Notes: generated by a model from the letters alone, not told the origin. A stretch of 17,952 nucleotides of DNA from an uncultured Eubacteriales bacterium (GCA_900546315.1 URCP01000060.1:1-17952), one strand, 5' to 3'. Counted from the first letter of the stretch, positions 6,918-14,440 are shown. Numbers and translations are program-made.

Positions 6918-9038
6918 ATGAACGATAATGCAAGTAAGAGACGGGCGTGGGTAAAGAACGCGATAATAATATTTCTCGCGGTGATGTTGGTGCTTACGTT
7001 TTTTTCGAATACGATAATGAATTGGTCATTGCCGGAGGTGTCGGCGCAGTATGCACAGAGTGGGAGCATAATGAGCAGGATACGGGCATCGGCGTCGGTC
7101 AAGGATGGGCAGGATGTCCAGATCGGGGATATATTGTTTTACCTTGAGGACGCGGAGTCTACGGAGCTTAAGACGGCGCGTGATCAGCTTGAGCAGTATG
7201 AGAAGCAGTATAAGTTGAAGATGCTTGAGGCGGGCGTGGATTATTACGCGGATGAGCTGGCTATTCGTCAGAAGAGCGATGAGTTGAAGAAGGCGCAGAA
7301 GGCGCTTGACAGTGTTACTGAGAATAAGGCGTTGATTGATTCTCTGACGGCGGAGATTAAGACTTTGACGGCGGAGCAGAAGCAGATTCAGAAGCAGATT
7401 ACGGCTTATAATAATCAGATCGCGAAGTTGCAGTCGGGAGCGGCGGATGTTTCTATTGACGGTAAGACTACCGCACAGAGGCTGGCTGAGGCGCAGGCTA
7501 AGTATGATACGGCGCTTTCGGAGTATAACGCGGCGGAGGCTAAGAAGGAGCAGACGGCGGCGGCGCTTGAGAGGGCGGAGGACGCTTATGAGCGGGCGAA
7601 TGACGCTTATGAGGCGCTGGACCCGGATAAGTCGACTACTGCTGCGGATTTGACTAAGAAGATCAATGACCTGAATAAGGAGATCCGCAGATATAAGGAG
7701 GATTATAAGATCGCGATGGAGGCTTCCGATAAGGAGGTCAGCGACGCTTATAACGCTTGGGTTGACGCGGATTACGCTTATAATAACGCGCTTTATCTGC
7801 TGAATCAGGGGCAGGGGAGCCAGGAGGCTGTCGACAGATGGTACGCTAAGTCGGAGGAACTGAGACTTGCTTACGAGGCTCTGCTCGAAAAGAAGGCGCC
7901 GGATAAGGCGGCTAAGAAGCTTGAGTATGAGAGAAAGATGGAGGACTATAACGAGCAGCTCGCTGAGCTCCAGCGGAAGCTCGATAATATCGCCGGAACT
8001 GAGTCCGCTAAGAAGGCGCTCGACAGTGCGACTAAGAATAAGAAGCTCGCGACGACCGCCGCTGAGGACGCGTCGAAGGCTTATGACGAGGCGAAGACCG
8101 CGCTCACCGAGGCGGATTCTACCGTCAAGTCGCTCGATAAGCTCGGAAAGCTCGAGGAGTGCCAGTCGTCTGTCGACGCTCTGACCGATAAGTCGGATAA
8201 GCTCACGGAGACCATCTCGGATAAGAACGACCAGAAGTCGGAGCTGTCCAAGGACGTCACCGACCCGGATAAGCAGCAGGAGACGATACAGGCTCTCACT
8301 GATGAGCTCGCGACGATGCAGCATAATCTCGACAAGAAGAAGGAAGAGAATAACCTTCAGGATCAGAAGAATCAGCTCGATATCGACGAGCTGCTGAAGA
8401 ACATCGACAAACAGCGCGCTCTCGTCGAGAAGTACGAGGCGAATTCGGTCGACGCTAAGATAAAGGCTACTGTCGCCGGACAGGTTACTTCCATCAGCGC
8501 GACGGTCGGAACCGAGACTTCTATCGGTCAGACGCTTTGCGAGATTGTTTCGACTGACCTCGGTTATTCCTGCGAGGTGTCGCTCGACGCGGAGCAGGCT
8601 AAGCGCGTGCGCGTCGGCGATAAGGTCACTGTTTCGAATTCGTGGTGGTCGACGATTGACGCGTCGATCGCGGGTATCCGCAACGACCCGCAGAATCCGG
8701 GCAATTCCAAGATCGCGACCGTTACCCTCAGCGGCGACGTTACCGTCGGTCAGACTCTCCAGCTGACTATCGGCGAGAGGGGACAGAGCTACGATACCGT
8801 CGTGCCGAATTCGGCTATCCGCGAGGATAATAACGGTAAGTTCGTCCTGACCGTCGAGGTCAAGTCGAGCCCGCTCGGAAACAGGTACATAGCGAGACGT
8901 ACAGACGTCACGGTGCTTTCCTCCGATGATACCAATACCGCGGTCAGCGGACTTATGTCGAGCGATTTCGTCATTACGACTTCCACTTCGCCGATATCTA
9001 CCGGTATGCAGGTGAGGTTGGCAGAAACAACGAAATAA
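6918..9038 (+). CDS. HlyD-like membrane-fusion/adaptor protein with giant coiled coil
   Basis: This 706-residue protein has one N-terminal membrane anchor (about residues 12-33) and a split barrel-sandwich (lipoyl-like) domain: first half about 40-75 (QSGSIMSRIRASASVKDG, then IGDILFYLED), second half about 515-550 (KATVAGQVTSISATVG, then IGQTLCEI). Between them lies an Ala/Glu/Lys/Gln-rich coiled coil of some 430 residues, much longer than in most adaptors. A C-terminal beta-barrel (CEVSLDAEQAKRVRVGDKV, then VVPNSAIREDNNGKFVL) completes the adaptor layout. The ATG at 6918 has AAGGAG at 6 nt; the longer reading frame from TTG 6864 would translate the repeat. It probably bridges the membrane and the neighbouring MacB-like protein. 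Third-position composition drifts from G/T-rich to C-rich along the gene. Confidence 0.85.
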   Translation: MNDNASKRRAWVKNAIIIFLAVMLVLTFFSNTIMNWSLPEVSAQYAQSGSIMSRIRASASVKDGQDVQIGDILFYLEDAESTELKTARDQLEQYEKQYKLKMLEAGVDYYADELAIRQKSDELKKAQKALDSVTENKALIDSLTAEIKTLTAEQKQIQKQITAYNNQIAKLQSGAADVSIDGKTTAQRLAEAQAKYDTALSEYNAAEAKKEQTAAALERAEDAYERANDAYEALDPDKSTTAADLTKKINDLNKEIRRYKEDYKIAMEASDKEVSDAYNAWVDADYAYNNALYLLNQGQGSQEAVDRWYAKSEELRLAYEALLEKKAPDKAAKKLEYERKMEDYNEQLAELQRKLDNIAGTESAKKALDSATKNKKLATTAAEDASKAYDEAKTALTEADSTVKSLDKLGKLEECQSSVDALTDKSDKLTETISDKNDQKSELSKDVTDPDKQQETIQALTDELATMQHNLDKKKEENNLQDQKNQLDIDELLKNIDKQRALVEKYEANSVDAKIKATVAGQVTSISATVGTETSIGQTLCEIVSTDLGYSCEVSLDAEQAKRVRVGDKVTVSNSWWSTIDASIAGIRNDPQNPGNSKIATVTLSGDVTVGQTLQLTIGERGQSYDTVVPNSAIREDNNGKFVLTVEVKSSPLGNRYIARRTDVTVLSSDDTNTAVSGLMSSDFVITTSTSPISTGMQVRLAETTK

Positions 9039-9040
9039 TA

Positions 9041-9103
9041 GGAAACCCCAAGGTGTTTCCACGCGGGTGTTGGGGACACGGGAGCGATTCGTTTCCCGTG
9101 TCC
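9041..9103 (+). other. Two tandem hairpins before the ribosome site of the MacB-like gene
   Basis: An interrupted stem GGAAAC/GTTTCC (9041-9060) is followed by a perfect 10-bp stem GGACACGGGA (9074-9083) with TCCCGTGTCC (9094-9103), loop 10 nt. The second stem abuts the GGAAGGGA ribosome site (9104-9111). No U tract follows. The first stem shares its GGAAAC/GTTTCC base with the hairpin at 5744. Confidence 0.6.
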
Positions 9104-9121
9104 GGAAGGGATTTGTGATTT

Positions 9122-10252
9122 ATGAAAAAGTTTCAGATCTCGGCGGGTATTATAACGGCGGTGTGCGTCATACTTATTATCGTCTTCGGGCTTGTGCAGA
9201 CGGGGCTTTCGAGAAAGCTCGATTGTCAGCAGGTGGTGTCCAGATGGGCGGCGGACGGTACGAGGTACGCGCAGTTGACGGCTGTTATATCGCCTTACGC
9301 CGGGTTCGATGAGTCTATGGCGGCGGGGTCGGTTCCGTCGTCGATAGATTCGGCTCTGACGGGGGCTTCGATTTCGTCTTCTTCCGAGAATGAGGGGGCG
9401 CGGCTTTACGCGTACGCTTATTCGGCGGAGACGGACGTGACGCTGTCCCGTGAGGACCCGGAGAACGGCAAGGCGGTGAAGTCCGGGATAAGGGCGACGG
9501 CGACGGGGGTCGGGAAGGATTTCTTTGTGTTCCACCGGCTGAAGATGCTGTCGGGGCAGTATTTCAATACTGACGATAAGATTTATACGGAGCAGTGTAT
9601 TATTGACAATAATCTGGCTTGGCAGTTGTTCGGTTCGTCGGACGTGGTCGGTCGGGAGATTGAGGTCAACGGGGTTACGTTCAATATTTCGGGCGTGTGC
9701 GAGGTGGATCCGGACTATAAGCAGTTTTACGGCGAGAATGGGCGGATGTTTCTGATTTATTCTACGCTTAAGAGCGTTACGGTCGGGAGCGACGGCGAAT
9801 TGCCGATTACTTGTTTTGAGATATGTATGCCGGATCCGGTGACTAATTTTGCTAAGGACGCTGTGGCTAAGGCGGTTTCGGTTGATGAGACGGAGTATGA
9901 GTTGATTGAGAACAGCGCGCGGTTTACGGACCGGGGGCTGTTGGCGAATTTGAAGACTTCGGCGGAGCGGTCGGTGCGGCAGAAGCTTGTGGTTTATCCT
10001 TATTGGGAGAATACGGCGACGATTCTGGCGGATAAGGCGGCGGGGCTGTATGTGTTTAAGTTTGTGCCGATTGTGATTATTTGTCTGCTTGCGGCTGCTG
10101 AGGTTGTTCTGTTCTACATAAACCGAAAGAAGATCTTCACGGCGGCGTGGGACGGCATCAAGAAGTGGTGGAAGAATTATAGGTATTCCCACCCAAAGAA
10201 ATCAAAAAAACTAAAAAAAGGAGAAGAAATTGGGGTCAGCAAAAGTGTATAA
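9122..10252 (+). CDS. MacB-like extracytoplasmic core domain protein with two membrane anchors
   Basis: This 376-residue protein has an N-terminal membrane segment (about residues 7-28), a large extracytoplasmic domain, one C-terminal membrane segment (about 314-333) and a very basic cytoplasmic tail. The middle section, with VFHRLKMLSGQYFN, then CIIDNNLAWQLFGSSDVVG and REIEVNGVTFNISGVC, resembles the periplasmic core domain of MacB/FtsX-type permeases. The following three-helix FtsX membrane domain is missing, so this is not a complete exporter subunit. Directly downstream of the HlyD-like gene, it probably forms an adaptor-like complex with it. The stop codon TAA overlaps the first base of repeat copy 2, and the last residues (SKSV) are read from sequence resembling the flank of the other repeats. 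Confidence 0.72.
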   Translation: MKKFQISAGIITAVCVILIIVFGLVQTGLSRKLDCQQVVSRWAADGTRYAQLTAVISPYAGFDESMAAGSVPSSIDSALTGASISSSSENEGARLYAYAYSAETDVTLSREDPENGKAVKSGIRATATGVGKDFFVFHRLKMLSGQYFNTDDKIYTEQCIIDNNLAWQLFGSSDVVGREIEVNGVTFNISGVCEVDPDYKQFYGENGRMFLIYSTLKSVTVGSDGELPITCFEICMPDPVTNFAKDAVAKAVSVDETEYELIENSARFTDRGLLANLKTSAERSVRQKLVVYPYWENTATILADKAAGLYVFKFVPIVIICLLAAAEVVLFYINRKKIFTAAWDGIKKWWKNYRYSHPKKSKKLKKGEEIGVSKSV

Positions 10253-10293
10253 AGTCTTTTGCCAGGCTTTTCTTCAGAAAAGCCGCGTACCCC
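10252..10293 (+). repeat. 42-bp interspersed hairpin repeat, copy 2
   Basis: Identical in the 42-bp core to copy 1. It begins on the last base of the upstream stop codon and ends 5 nt before the GGAGG of the next gene. The 15-30 nt before it (GCAAAAGTGTATA) resemble the flanks of copies 3 and 4, so the true unit may be longer than 42 bp. Confidence 0.93.
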
Positions 10294-10308
10294 TTAATGG
10301 AGGTTTGT

Positions 10309-12684
10309 ATGAATAAACTAAGGATAGTGGCAGGAGCGCTTGCGCTTGCTTCGGTTATGGTTTTGGTACCTTCGTGCGGAGGTAATAAGGACGAGGTTAA
10401 GCTTACTAATGTGTTCCGGCAGGAGAGTCTGAAGTTTCCGGATAAGTATGCTGAGGCGGACAGTTTTTATATGGAGTCATTGACGTCGGTTGGCGGGAAG
10501 GTTTATGCGCAGTGTTCGGATTGGTCGGACAGTGGGCAGAGGCAGTTCATGGTTGAGATCGGGACGGACGGGACGTTCGGGGACGAGATTGACTTTGAGT
10601 TGACTAATACTGATAATTCGTCTATGAATGTGTCGGCTACGGCGTTTGACGACGATGGGAATTTGTGGGCGCTTATAAGGTCTTATACTTATAGTGAGGC
10701 TGTGTCGGAGGAATCTTATGTGCTGCGGAAGTATTCCGGCGGGACGTATGAGGAGACTACGATTGTCGCTGACGAGCCGGAGGAGGGGAATGACGACGGG
10801 AATTATTATGGGATGTCGTTTTACCCGAGTTATATGAAGATTACGGCGGACGGAGACGTCATTTTGTCGTCTTGGGATGCTGTTAAGGTGCTTGAGAACG
10901 GGAAGCTTGTGGACGTGGATCTGGGGCTTTCTGAGAGTGATAATTTTAACGTCAACGGGTTGTTTGTGTTTGGCGGTAAGATTTACGCGCAGATACGTAC
11001 TTATGGGGAGAAGTCCGAGACTAAGTATTATGAGATTGACGCGGCGAACGGGAAGCTGGGGGATGAGTTTACTACTTCGGTTTCTATCGGCGATATGTAC
11101 AGTGTGATGTATGGTCCGGGGTATGATTTGTACACCAGGAATGATAATTCGGTTTTCGGGTATGATCTGAAATCGGGGACTAAGACTGAGGTGTTTAATT
11201 TCATAAATTCGGACGTTGATACGAACTCTGTTTATAATATGGCGGTTATCAGCGCGGATGAGTTTATCGCTACCGGTTGGGACAGCGACAGCCAGACGGA
11301 TATTATTACGCATTTTACTCGTATTCCGGATGATCAGGTCGTGCAGAAGACTATTATTACTATGTCGTCTCCGAATCTGTATTATGACATGAGGCGGAAG
11401 GTCATTAAGTTCAATAAGGCGAGCGATACATACCGTATTGTCGTGACTGATTATTCGCAGTATAACACTGACGATGATTATACCGCCGGAACTACGAGAT
11501 TCAATAATGACCTGATTTCCGGTAAGGTTCCGGATATTATCATTGTCACATCTGACATGAATTACGACAGCTATGTTTCTAAGGACCTGTTCACTGATCT
11601 TTATAAGATAATGGAGAACGACTCGTCGTTCAATAAGGCGGATTACCTCGAGAATATTTTCAAGGCGTATGAGATGAACGGGAAGCTCTATTCGCTCGTT
11701 CCGTCCTTCTACCTTTCGACCTTCGCGGCTAAGGATTCGCTCCTCGGCGGCATAAAGAGCTGGACCGTCGCTGAATTCATGGACTTCGTGAAGAATCATC
11801 AGGGTCTCCAGATCTTCGACAACGACTTCAACCGCGACATCTTCATTCAGATGATGCTGCTCTTCGCGCGCGACAGCTTCGTCGACTCCGCGACAGGCGA
11901 ATGCCGTTTCGATTCGGATGAATTCAAGAATCTCCTCGAATTCGCCGCGTCCCTCTCGACCGAAAACTTCTGGGACACCGTAAACGGCAGCGACCAAGAC
12001 TCCAACTTCTGGCAGGACTACGAGAACCGCTACGCCGAAGACAGAGTTCTCCTCGCGAACGTCCAGTTCTGGGACCTCGCCAACAGCTATCGCAACCTCC
12101 TCAACAGCCAGTTCAAGACCGACGCCTTCTCTTTCATAGGCTTCCCGAGCGACAACGGCAACGGCGCGTCCATCCAGTCAAACTATGAATACTGCATCTC
12201 CGAACGCTCCAAGAACAAAGAAGGCGCGTGGGAATTCCTGAAGTCCCTGATAAACGAAGACGCGCAAATGCCCGTCAAGAACAAATACGGCTACTGGAGC
12301 AACCCCACAGACGGTCTCCCAGTACTCAAAGCCGCCCTCGACAAACTCGCCGAAATAGCAATGACCAAACAGGACAGCGGCGGAATCGCCTACGCGACCT
12401 CGGTAGTAGCCGAAACCACATCTGAGGAAACCACATCTGAGGAAACCCCAGCAGAACCCGACATCGATTACAACGACCCCTGGTCCACCCCCCTGACCCA
12501 AACTCAGGTAGACAAAATCATGGACGTAATCAAAAACACCACCCAGGTTGCCCGCTACGACACCAAACTAACCGACATAATCAACGAAGAAGCAGCAGCC
12601 TACTTCAACGGTCAGAAATCTCTCGACGAAACAGCAAAAATAATCCAGAACAGAGCAAGCACCTACATCAACGAAAGCAGATAA
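10309..12684 (+). CDS. Lipoprotein: propeller-like N-terminus fused to extracellular solute-binding domain
   Basis: This 791-residue exported lipoprotein has a signal peptide ending VLVPSC, lipidated Cys23. Residues about 35-340 are beta-rich with repeated sensor-like strands (GGKVYAQ, DGNLWALI, DGDVILSS, GGKIYAQI, YDLYTRNDNSVFGYDL), suggesting a beta-propeller. Residues about 350-790 look like a family 1/8 solute-binding protein: RKVIKFNKASDTYRIVVTDY, FNNDLISGKVPDIIIV, YEMNGKLYSLVPSF, then SKNKEGAWEFLKSLI. A Thr/Glu-rich linker (about 701-718) interrupts the C-terminal part. The start is set at 10309, with GGAGG 5 nt upstream. It is the last gene of the permease operon and presumably delivers substrate to it; substrate unknown. 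Third positions switch from G/T-rich to C/A-rich near position 11,650. Confidence 0.85.
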   Translation: MNKLRIVAGALALASVMVLVPSCGGNKDEVKLTNVFRQESLKFPDKYAEADSFYMESLTSVGGKVYAQCSDWSDSGQRQFMVEIGTDGTFGDEIDFELTNTDNSSMNVSATAFDDDGNLWALIRSYTYSEAVSEESYVLRKYSGGTYEETTIVADEPEEGNDDGNYYGMSFYPSYMKITADGDVILSSWDAVKVLENGKLVDVDLGLSESDNFNVNGLFVFGGKIYAQIRTYGEKSETKYYEIDAANGKLGDEFTTSVSIGDMYSVMYGPGYDLYTRNDNSVFGYDLKSGTKTEVFNFINSDVDTNSVYNMAVISADEFIATGWDSDSQTDIITHFTRIPDDQVVQKTIITMSSPNLYYDMRRKVIKFNKASDTYRIVVTDYSQYNTDDDYTAGTTRFNNDLISGKVPDIIIVTSDMNYDSYVSKDLFTDLYKIMENDSSFNKADYLENIFKAYEMNGKLYSLVPSFYLSTFAAKDSLLGGIKSWTVAEFMDFVKNHQGLQIFDNDFNRDIFIQMMLLFARDSFVDSATGECRFDSDEFKNLLEFAASLSTENFWDTVNGSDQDSNFWQDYENRYAEDRVLLANVQFWDLANSYRNLLNSQFKTDAFSFIGFPSDNGNGASIQSNYEYCISERSKNKEGAWEFLKSLINEDAQMPVKNKYGYWSNPTDGLPVLKAALDKLAEIAMTKQDSGGIAYATSVVAETTSEETTSEETPAEPDIDYNDPWSTPLTQTQVDKIMDVIKNTTQVARYDTKLTDIINEEAAAYFNGQKSLDETAKIIQNRASTYINESR
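12412..12441 (+). repeat. Two-copy 15-bp tandem repeat coding ETTSE
   Basis: GAAACCACATCTGAG occurs twice in tandem (12412-12426, 12427-12441), followed by a partial third GAAACC. It encodes the Thr/Glu linker of the solute-binding lipoprotein. Confidence 0.85.
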
Positions 12685-12749
12685 GCGGGGAAGCCCCCGC
12701 GGGCATAGTCAATGTTTCGGCTACAGCCGGATGAAGGCTCTGCCACATC

Positions 12750-12807
12750 AAACATCCAGCTTCGCGACGCAATTACCCATCGTGAAGCTGGATGTTTTTG
12801 TTTTATT
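12750..12807 (+). terminator. Strong intrinsic terminator of the transporter operon
   Basis: The 14-bp stem AAACATCCAGCTTC (12750-12763) with its complement at 12784-12797 is extended by GCGA/TCGT, giving about 18 bp with a 12-nt loop. It is followed by TTTTTGTTTTATT. Its left strand uses the inner end of the left inverted arm, so arm-to-arm pairing and terminator folding exclude each other. Confidence 0.85.
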
Positions 12808-12816
12808 CAGTTAGAA

Positions 12817-12866
12817 AACAATAACGAAAAACTCCGGTGGTTTTTACGCCATCGGAGCTTTTCGTT
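12817..12866 (-). terminator. Intrinsic terminator of the SleB-type gene
   Basis: AACGAAAA-CTCCG-TGG (12823-12840) pairs with CCA-CGGAG-TTTTCGTT (12849-12866), with two single mismatched positions. On the minus strand the stem is followed by ATTGTTTTCT, a fair U tract. It lies about 110 nt past the stop of the minus-strand gene. Confidence 0.6.
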
Positions 12867-12978
12867 CTATAAAGGGATTTGGGGGATTAACTTAATTTGT
12901 AACCTGCTCGATGCAGGATGTTTGATGTGGCAGAGCCTTCATCCGCCCGGAGCCGAAACATTGACTATGCCCGCGGCG

Positions 12979-13989
12979 TCAACGCCGCCCGGCGTAGAAA
13001 GTAGTCAGATGACCTGTCCACTTATCGTATGTACCGCTTTGTGTTTTCGTCAGGCAAGTCTCATTCTGTGCCTCAAACGTCGACGACACCATCGTCGCGC
13101 AGAAGTAATAATAGTTGTCCGCGAAGACCGTAACGCCCTTCAGCATTACCTCCCGCGCCGCCGTCACCGCCGCGTCCGTCGGCTCGTACATATCAAGCTT
13201 AGACGCCGGTGAAAACTGATTCGGCTGCAAAATCACATCCTTGATAGTAGAAGGGAACCTCACGCTCCGCACACGATTCCGTATGCACTGCGCCACCCCG
13301 AGCATCTCCGTATACTTCTCCGAAGTATCCTCAAACGCCTCAAGCTCCGATCCGTCTCCCATAACCTCAAGCTGTATAACAGTCGCCACAAGCTTTATCT
13401 CATAATCCGTAGCCTCAGTCACAGCGTCCTTATCAATCTTATATGCAACCTTCATCTCGTCCGCCAGCAGCTTCTCCGGCTCCCGCGCGGGCTCCGGAGC
13501 TTTTGTCGTCTCAGGAGCTGTAGTCTCCGGCGCGGCTGTCTCAGGAGCTGTAGTCTCCGGAGCTGTAGTCTCTGGAGACACGGTCTCCTGCGCTGTTGTT
13601 TCCTGAACAGTTGTTTCCGCCTCAGTCTCCGTGGTCGACTCGGCTATTGTATCACTTTCCCGTGTTTCAGACGAAGCGTCGTCCGCGGGCGAAGAAAACC
13701 TCGGCGCCGGCTGCTCCCAAAGAAAATCGTCAGTCTCCAAAGCCGGAACCTCAATCCGCTCCGCCTCAGTCTGGTCAACCTCCTCCATGTTTTCGACAGC
13801 CCGCCCCGACGGCAGCAAAACCGCCATCGAAACCACCGCCGCCGCAAACGCCACAGCCGCCGCAACAATCCCCGCCGCCCCGCGAGTAAACTCACTCCCG
13901 CCCCTCTTCACAGACCTATCCGTGAAAAAGCCGAAATATCGCATCACCCGCCAAAGCGCCGCCTCTCGTCGCTCTTTTTCTTTCCTCAT
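12979..13989 (-). CDS. Membrane-anchored SleB-type cell-wall hydrolase
   Basis: This 336-residue protein has a short basic cytoplasmic N-terminus, one membrane segment (about residues 37-59), a long Ser/Thr/Glu/Pro-rich stalk (about 75-170) with PETTA repeats (139-163), and a C-terminal Hydrolase_2/SleB domain (about 198-333). That domain shows KLVATVIQLEVMGD (E208 is the candidate catalytic Glu), MLGVAQCIRNRVRS, FPSTIKDVILQPNQFSP and the YYYFCATM core. Family members cleave peptidoglycan glycan strands, for example spore cortex. Start 13989 is chosen for GGAGGTG 5 nt upstream. Its first 74 nt overlap the end of the upstream gene in another frame, so expression is likely coupled. It ends 2 nt from the palindromic element. 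Confidence 0.88.
   Translation of the reverse strand: MRKEKERREAALWRVMRYFGFFTDRSVKRGGSEFTRGAAGIVAAAVAFAAAVVSMAVLLPSGRAVENMEEVDQTEAERIEVPALETDDFLWEQPAPRFSSPADDASSETRESDTIAESTTETEAETTVQETTAQETVSPETTAPETTAPETAAPETTAPETTKAPEPAREPEKLLADEMKVAYKIDKDAVTEATDYEIKLVATVIQLEVMGDGSELEAFEDTSEKYTEMLGVAQCIRNRVRSVRFPSTIKDVILQPNQFSPASKLDMYEPTDAAVTAAREVMLKGVTVFADNYYYFCATMVSSTFEAQNETCLTKTQSGTYDKWTGHLTTFYAGRR
13498..13580 (-). repeat. 15-bp tandem repeats coding PETTA stalk
   Basis: About five degenerate 15-bp units (on the plus strand of the form TCCGGAGCTGTAGTC) encode PETTA/PETAA in the wall-spanning stalk of the hydrolase. Such tracts vary in copy number by slippage. Confidence 0.75.
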
Positions 13990-14440
13990 GTCGGCACCTC
14001 CGAATATCGCCCGACCCACCCTCAAATGAGAACTCATCCGGACCTCTCACACCGATAACATACCCCTCAGCACAAGCCTCCATAACCGAAACCACCCGCG
14101 CCCCTCGGTATATCCCATGCCCCGTACGCCCCGCAAGATCAAACCCGTCCCCAAAAATCACACAAGCCTCATCAAAAGCATTCGTGACCCGAAGCACAAC
14201 CTCATCCCCGTCCCCAAAGAAACAAGAATGAACAATCATCCCGCAAAGCCCCCCAGAACACCCGCAAACCATCATCCGCATCCCCGCGTCAATCTCCACG
14301 GCAACCCCGCAAGAAATCAACACACTCTCATGAGGTCCAACCACCATATGGTCCCCCTCAATACAAGGATACATAACCCAAGCCCTGCCAACAAACTCAG
14401 GCTTCCGTCCGCCTCTACCGGTATCTCTGAACTTTATCAT
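13916..14440 (-). CDS. Small beta-rich protein, faint dUTPase-fold similarity
   Basis: I do not recognise this 174-residue protein with confidence. A stretch at about residues 32-60 (GDHMVVGPHESVLISCGVAV, then EIDAG), followed by GDGDEVVLRVTNAF and FGDGFDLAG, recalls the strand order of the dUTPase/dCTP-deaminase fold. However, the SG/RSG substrate motif, the catalytic Asp region (GxIDxDYxG) and the C-terminal GSTG motif are absent, so catalysis is unlikely. It has many glycines and cysteines and no signal peptide. The ATG at 14440 has GGAGG 5 nt upstream; the longer frame from 14500 would translate repeat copy 3. The last 25 residues are very basic and come from the 74-nt overlap with the SleB-type gene. 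Coding strand is extremely G/T-rich. Confidence 0.6.
   Translation of the reverse strand: MIKFRDTGRGGRKPEFVGRAWVMYPCIEGDHMVVGPHESVLISCGVAVEIDAGMRMMVCGCSGGLCGMIVHSCFFGDGDEVVLRVTNAFDEACVIFGDGFDLAGRTGHGIYRGARVVSVMEACAEGYVIGVRGPDEFSFEGGSGDIRRCRHEERKRATRGGALAGDAIFRLFHG

Larger units (their letters stand above)
12697..12976. repeat. 280-bp element with 61-bp inverted arms between convergent genes
   Basis: The left arm (12697-12757) and right arm (12916-12976) are inverted copies. The outer 26 bp match perfectly (beginning CCGCGGGCATAGTCAATG), a 5-bp patch differs (ACAGC against CCGGG), then 30 bp match perfectly (CGGATGAAGGCTCTGCCACA and on to ACATCC). The 158-bp centre has no gene but holds two opposed terminator hairpins. 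The element starts 13 nt after one stop codon and ends 2 nt from the other. No target-site duplication is visible. It could be a MITE-like insertion or a large palindromic terminator. Confidence 0.88.

Noticed and set aside
7026..9062. Long antisense open frame (678 codons) opposite the adaptor gene
   Set aside because: Translation is Leu/Arg/Ile-rich low complexity, mirrors the coiled-coil codons, and has no plausible start or domain.
8789..10192. Antisense open frame opposite the MacB-like gene
   Set aside because: Arg/His/Pro-rich shadow spanning two real genes and their gap.
10477..11997. Antisense open frame opposite the solute-binding lipoprotein
   Set aside because: Shadow frame: the sense strand has signal peptide, lipobox and a recognisable domain.
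12697..12976. Integron attC site
   Set aside because: Arms lack the RYYYAAC/GTTRRRY simple sites and there is no integrase or cassette array; the long perfect arms do not fit attC.
12712..13212. Plus-strand open frame through the palindromic element
   Set aside because: It reads through both terminators and the antisense of the SleB domain; no ribosome site.
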